The notes under the pieces are model-generated. The model ran no database searches. It was not told where the DNA came from and saw nothing but the letters and a program-made list of their open reading frames with translations. The translations under genes and the position numbers were made by a program. Source: Desulfosporosinus meridiei DSM 13257 (GTDB taxonomy: Bacteria; Bacillota; Desulfitobacteriia; Desulfitobacteriales; Desulfitobacteriaceae). From it: a DNA stretch of 64,000 bases. The DNA is taken from positions 3,864,501-3,928,500 of the forward strand of contig NC_018515.1 of assembly GCF_000231385.2 (NCBI RefSeq), written 5' to 3'. Positions 60,901 through 64,000 of this stretch are shown in pieces; position 1 is the first letter of the stretch; each line of letters opens with the position of its first letter.

Positions 60901-62336
60901 TTTTTGTCACCCACTTTCTGATTCAGTGCTTCCTGCATAATCTGTCGTGCAATAGGAGCTGCGTTCCCGCCTCCGGTTCCTCCATTTTCTACAATTACAG
61001 CTACTGCAATCTGAGGATCGTCTGCCGGAGCAAAGGAAATATACCAAGCATGGGTTAATACATCCCCTCCAGGTTCTGCCGATCCTGTCTTTCCTGCAAC
61101 CTGAACATTAGGCAAGGCCCCCGGCGCGGCTGTTCCGTCTGTTACCGCAGTGACCATAGCACTGGTAATCTTATCTGCCTCCTCTTTAGAAAGGGCAGTC
61201 AGCCACGGTTCAGGCTTCTGTTCAAATAATACATCTTGTGATGAATTAAGAACTCTCTCAACAATATGCGGTGTCATAATAACACCGTGGTTGGCAATAC
61301 CCGCTGTCATTAGGGCCATATGAAAAGGACTTACTAAAACCTCACCTTGTCCAAAAGTACTGGCAGCCAGCAGGTTTGTATTTAAAGTTGTAGGATTCAT
61401 AGACTCCTTTGTAATTGAACTTCTGGGTACGTTTAGTTCGAAAGGAATCTTTTGACCAAATCCAAAACCTTTGACAACGGAAAGGAAGGTCTTATCCCCG
61501 GCCTGAACTCCGAAGGTCGCAAAATACGTATTACAGGATTCAGCCAAAGCCATATTATAATTAACCCAGCCATGGGCTTTATCATTTTGCTCAGGAATCA
61601 CTTGTCCATTAATGATTGTCGATCCCTGACATTGATATAAATCGGTTGTATTCACTCCACTCCGAAATAACGCTGCAGAGGTAACAACCTTCATAGTCGA
61701 TCCTGGTGGAAAGAGGGAAAAATATCGATGCTCTAAGGGTCTTTGCTTTTCAGCCAGAGACCTCTTTTCCTCTTGGCTAATTAATTCACTCCATCTTTGA
61801 TCGAGATTAGTAGGATTAAAGCTGGGTTGGCTTACCATGGCCAATACTTCCCCTGTTCGAGGATCTATAGCCACCGCAGCTCCCTTTTTTCCTTTTAGGG
61901 CATTATAAGCTATATTCTGCAAACGTGAATCCAAAGTAAGAACCACATCATTCCCTTGCCGCGGCAAGGCAAAAAGCTGCTGAACTGCTTGGGTCGGAGT
62001 TGCATTCTTAATTCCTAATAACCAGTCAGCCAGACTTCCCTCCAGTCCCGCTGAACCGAGCTTTACCGATGAATAACCCAGGACCGGTTCAAACATTTCA
62101 CCTTTAGGGTAAGTTCTGACCTTCTTTCCCTCAACAGTTTGAGTTTGGGCTATTATTTCGCCGTTGCGATCAAAAATTCCTCCCCTTGTCACACGGCTTT
62201 CCATAAGAATCAATCTTCGATTCGCGGGATTCTGAAGTAACGTATCTGCTTGAACAACCTGCCAATACACTAACCCCAGACTTAAAACAAAAAAACTAAA
62301 AGCCATGCCTAATGCTACTTGACGTACCCCTCGCAT
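60897..62336 (-). CDS. Class B penicillin-binding protein (PbpA/FtsI-type transpeptidase)
   Basis: The 479-aa protein has an N-terminal membrane anchor (VALGMAFSFFVLSLGLVYWQV), a dimerization domain (GGIFDRNGEIIAQT) and a transpeptidase domain with SxxK (PPGSTMKVVTS), SxN (ESCNTYF) and KTG (VAGKTGSAEPG). It crosslinks peptidoglycan and is paired with the FtsW/RodA gene next door. It overlaps prkC and follows the SEDS gene by a one-base overlap. Confidence 0.94.
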   Translation of the reverse strand: MRGVRQVALGMAFSFFVLSLGLVYWQVVQADTLLQNPANRRLILMESRVTRGGIFDRNGEIIAQTQTVEGKKVRTYPKGEMFEPVLGYSSVKLGSAGLEGSLADWLLGIKNATPTQAVQQLFALPRQGNDVVLTLDSRLQNIAYNALKGKKGAAVAIDPRTGEVLAMVSQPSFNPTNLDQRWSELISQEEKRSLAEKQRPLEHRYFSLFPPGSTMKVVTSAALFRSGVNTTDLYQCQGSTIINGQVIPEQNDKAHGWVNYNMALAESCNTYFATFGVQAGDKTFLSVVKGFGFGQKIPFELNVPRSSITKESMNPTTLNTNLLAASTFGQGEVLVSPFHMALMTAGIANHGVIMTPHIVERVLNSSQDVLFEQKPEPWLTALSKEEADKITSAMVTAVTDGTAAPGALPNVQVAGKTGSAEPGGDVLTHAWYISFAPADDPQIAVAVIVENGGTGGGNAAPIARQIMQEALNQKVGDKK

Positions 62337-63619
62337 TATGTTGCATACTCCCTTCCGCGATTCTTGCTGCTGTGTGAACTAACCGCAGTTGCGTTAGAAA
62401 TATTGAGTAAAACCCCCAATAAAATAAAATGAACTATCAGGGAACTACCGCCATAACTTACCCAAGGAAGAGGAATTCCCGTCAAAGGAAGCAACTTTGT
62501 TACCCCGGCAAGAATTATTAGGGTTTCGGTACCGAGAAGAATTCCAATCCCTGCCGCCAAAATTTGCCCAAAACGATCTTTAGCCCTAAGACTTATAGAG
62601 AAGGCTCTCATAACTACAATCAGAAAAAGCACTAGTACAGCCATTGCTCCGGCAAATCCCAGCTCCTCGGCAATGACAGAAAAAATAAAATCGCTTATTG
62701 CTACAGGCACTGTCGAGGCACCAATCCCATTCCCCAAACCTGTGCCCAAAACTTTCCCACCGCCGATAGCGAACAATGATTGGGCTATCTGGTACCCCAT
62801 GCCGTTGGGATCTTGCCAGGGGTTCAACCACACGGATACTCTAACCCGAACATGTCTAAAAAGCATATATCCAACAGTGCCAGTTAACAGAAAAATGGGC
62901 AACGAAATTCCTAAATACAACTTCCGCTCTGTTACAACATAAAGCATGAGGACAAAAAGCATATAAAACACTAAGGCTGTTCCTAGGCTTTTCTGGGCAG
63001 CCAGAATCCCTAGGACAAAAGCAACCATAATCATAAACGGTCTTAAGGTTCGCCAATCAGGCAAGGAGATTTTTCCCCATTGAACTGTCCCAACTCGGAG
63101 TAATTCTTCATTTTCTTCTAAATATGAAGCCATAAATAAAAGCAAGACCAGCTTAACAAACTCTTCCGGCTGAATTCCAATCCCTGCGATCTTAAATGAA
63201 CTTGTTGCCCCACCTTGCTCCGAGCCAAACAAAAGGGTAACTAACAATAGGCCTACCGCTAAGAGTCCCCATATATATCTAAACCTGCCAAAATAGCGAT
63301 AATCTCTGATTGACCATAACACAACATAGAAAATTAACTGACCAATATTAGCCCACCAAAACTGATGTAAAGCTACATCCGGATTAATTCTCACGACAAA
63401 AATCAGCCCAATTGCCATAATAGCCTGGACTACAGGAAGAATATAGGGATCTCCTTGAAAATGGAAAAGGTGCTCCAAGATGCTGCCAATAAGAACAATG
63501 CCCGTAAAAATTAATGCTTGCCAAAGAAGCCTGCTTGAATCAGCATCTAAATTCAGCAAACCCAGTCCTATCCACATCATTCCTAAAATCAATACTCGTA
63601 AGATTAAACGCAGAATCAT
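62336..63619 (-). CDS. FtsW/RodA/SpoVE-family SEDS glycosyltransferase
   Basis: The 427-aa polytopic protein has AIGGGKVLGTGLGNGIGASTVPVAISDFIFSVIAEELGF and LTGIPLPWVSYGGSSLIVHFILLGVLLNIS, the SEDS signature. It polymerizes glycan with a cognate class B PBP. The membership in the Stk-cluster FtsW-like group is judged from the neighbours; I cannot separate FtsW from RodA by sequence alone. Confidence 0.92.
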   Translation of the reverse strand: MILRLILRVLILGMMWIGLGLLNLDADSSRLLWQALIFTGIVLIGSILEHLFHFQGDPYILPVVQAIMAIGLIFVVRINPDVALHQFWWANIGQLIFYVVLWSIRDYRYFGRFRYIWGLLAVGLLLVTLLFGSEQGGATSSFKIAGIGIQPEEFVKLVLLLFMASYLEENEELLRVGTVQWGKISLPDWRTLRPFMIMVAFVLGILAAQKSLGTALVFYMLFVLMLYVVTERKLYLGISLPIFLLTGTVGYMLFRHVRVRVSVWLNPWQDPNGMGYQIAQSLFAIGGGKVLGTGLGNGIGASTVPVAISDFIFSVIAEELGFAGAMAVLVLFLIVVMRAFSISLRAKDRFGQILAAGIGILLGTETLIILAGVTKLLPLTGIPLPWVSYGGSSLIVHFILLGVLLNISNATAVSSHSSKNRGREYAT

Positions 63620-63623
63620 AGTA

Positions 63624-64000
63624 TTACTCCATAATACAGCATAAGGCTGTAAAATTATCTGGGGCTCCTCTTTCCAGCGTCAGATTTCTTAATTTTTCAA
63701 ACCGTTCTTCCCAGGAGCTGGGTTCAAGAAATTCTTCCGTTAGTTCCTGGTCGCTGATCATATTTGAAAAGCCATCTGTGCATAGGAGGAATACATCTTT
63801 CGCTTGCAAACCAATGCTCCTACAATCTACTTCAATGGTGGGATCTGCTCCAATTGCACGCATTAAGACATTGCGTTGAGGGTGTTTTTTAGCTTCATCG
63901 AGTGAGATCTGGCCTAATCTAACAAGTTCGCCAACTAAGGAATGATCCATAGTTAAAGGTGTCAGCATCTCATTGCGCCATAGATACGCTCGACTATCAC
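63624..64000 (-). CDS. prpC: PP2C-type protein serine/threonine phosphatase (C-terminal part, cut by window edge)
   Basis: The frame is open to the right window edge; the internal ATG at 63968 is not the true start, since DSRAYLWRNEMLTPLT continues upstream. The visible part has DHSLVGELVRLGQI, LLCTDGFSNMISDQE and RGAPDNFTALCC, the metal-binding motifs of PP2C. It is the usual partner of PrkC and removes its phosphates. The N-terminal motifs lie outside the window. Confidence 0.92.
   Translation of the reverse strand, partial: DSRAYLWRNEMLTPLTMDHSLVGELVRLGQISLDEAKKHPQRNVLMRAIGADPTIEVDCRSIGLQAKDVFLLCTDGFSNMISDQELTEEFLEPSSWEERFEKLRNLTLERGAPDNFTALCCIME

Noticed and set aside
1..64000. CRISPR arrays, prophage, toxin-antitoxin or defence genes
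   Set aside because: No regularly spaced repeats with unique spacers and no gene of these families was found in the window.

Overview
The window reads as core chromosome of an anaerobic, endospore-forming Firmicute of the Clostridia, most like the Desulfosporosinus/Desulfitobacterium group (Peptococcaceae). Reasons: an 11-gene nuo operon without nuoEFG, gpr and a SASP-like gene and ylbJ (sporulation), a FapR-controlled fatty-acid operon using FabK, and the gene order rpsP-khpA-rimM-trmD-rplS-lepB-rbgA-rnhB. Nearly all genes lie on the minus strand; ylbJ, gpr, rpmB and one transposase are on plus. This assignment is an inference from gene content and order.

Layout on the plus-strand axis: 1-702 the N-terminal part of yifB (runs off the left edge); 942-2507 an IS1182-type insertion sequence; 2616-5123 a sensor kinase/response regulator pair; 5221-5595 yraN; 5790-15548 nuoABCDHIJKLMN (reading leftward); 15741-21401 rnhB, rbgA, lepB, rplS, an RNA methyltransferase, trmD, rimM, khpA, rpsP; 21610-27642 ffh, ylxM, a methylthioadenosine/SAH salvage trio (mtaD, mtnA, mtnP) and ftsY; 27643-28249 a densely structured non-coding stretch; 28250-32624 smc and rnc; 32627-40648 the fatty acid/phospholipid operon fabF, a FabK-like flavoprotein, acpP, fabG, fabD, fabK, fabH, plsX, fapR; 40836-46208 rpmF, yceD, ackA, a patatin-like gene, ylbJ, a coiled-coil gene, rsmD; 46550-47799 gpr and a 42-aa SASP-like gene; 47979-54393 recG, sdaAA, sdaAB, fakA, yloU; 54671-54859 rpmB; 55015-56916 four copies of a palindromic repeat around hslO; 56904-64000 thiN, rpe, rsgA, prkC, a class B PBP, an FtsW/RodA protein and the 3' part of a PP2C phosphatase.

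Functionally the window combines ion-pumping respiration without an NADH dehydrogenase module, protein export and targeting (ffh, ftsY, lepB), ribosome maturation, lipid synthesis under FapR, and the PrkC/PrpC signalling and cell-wall cluster.

No CRISPR array, phage, toxin-antitoxin or recognised defence system was seen. The least explained material is non-coding: (a) a hairpin cluster at about 27.90-28.25 kb with two AGGA tetraloops, one matching the CsrA binding consensus; (b) four ~182-bp palindromic repeats whose ends supply the stop codons of hslO and thiN; (c) an inverted copy of the rnhB 3' end plus a purine tract before nuoA; and (d) a minimal SASP-like gene next to gpr. rpmF, the SASP-like gene and the two edge genes were read directly from the sequence. 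Several start codons were moved from the longest frame to the one with a ribosome binding site.
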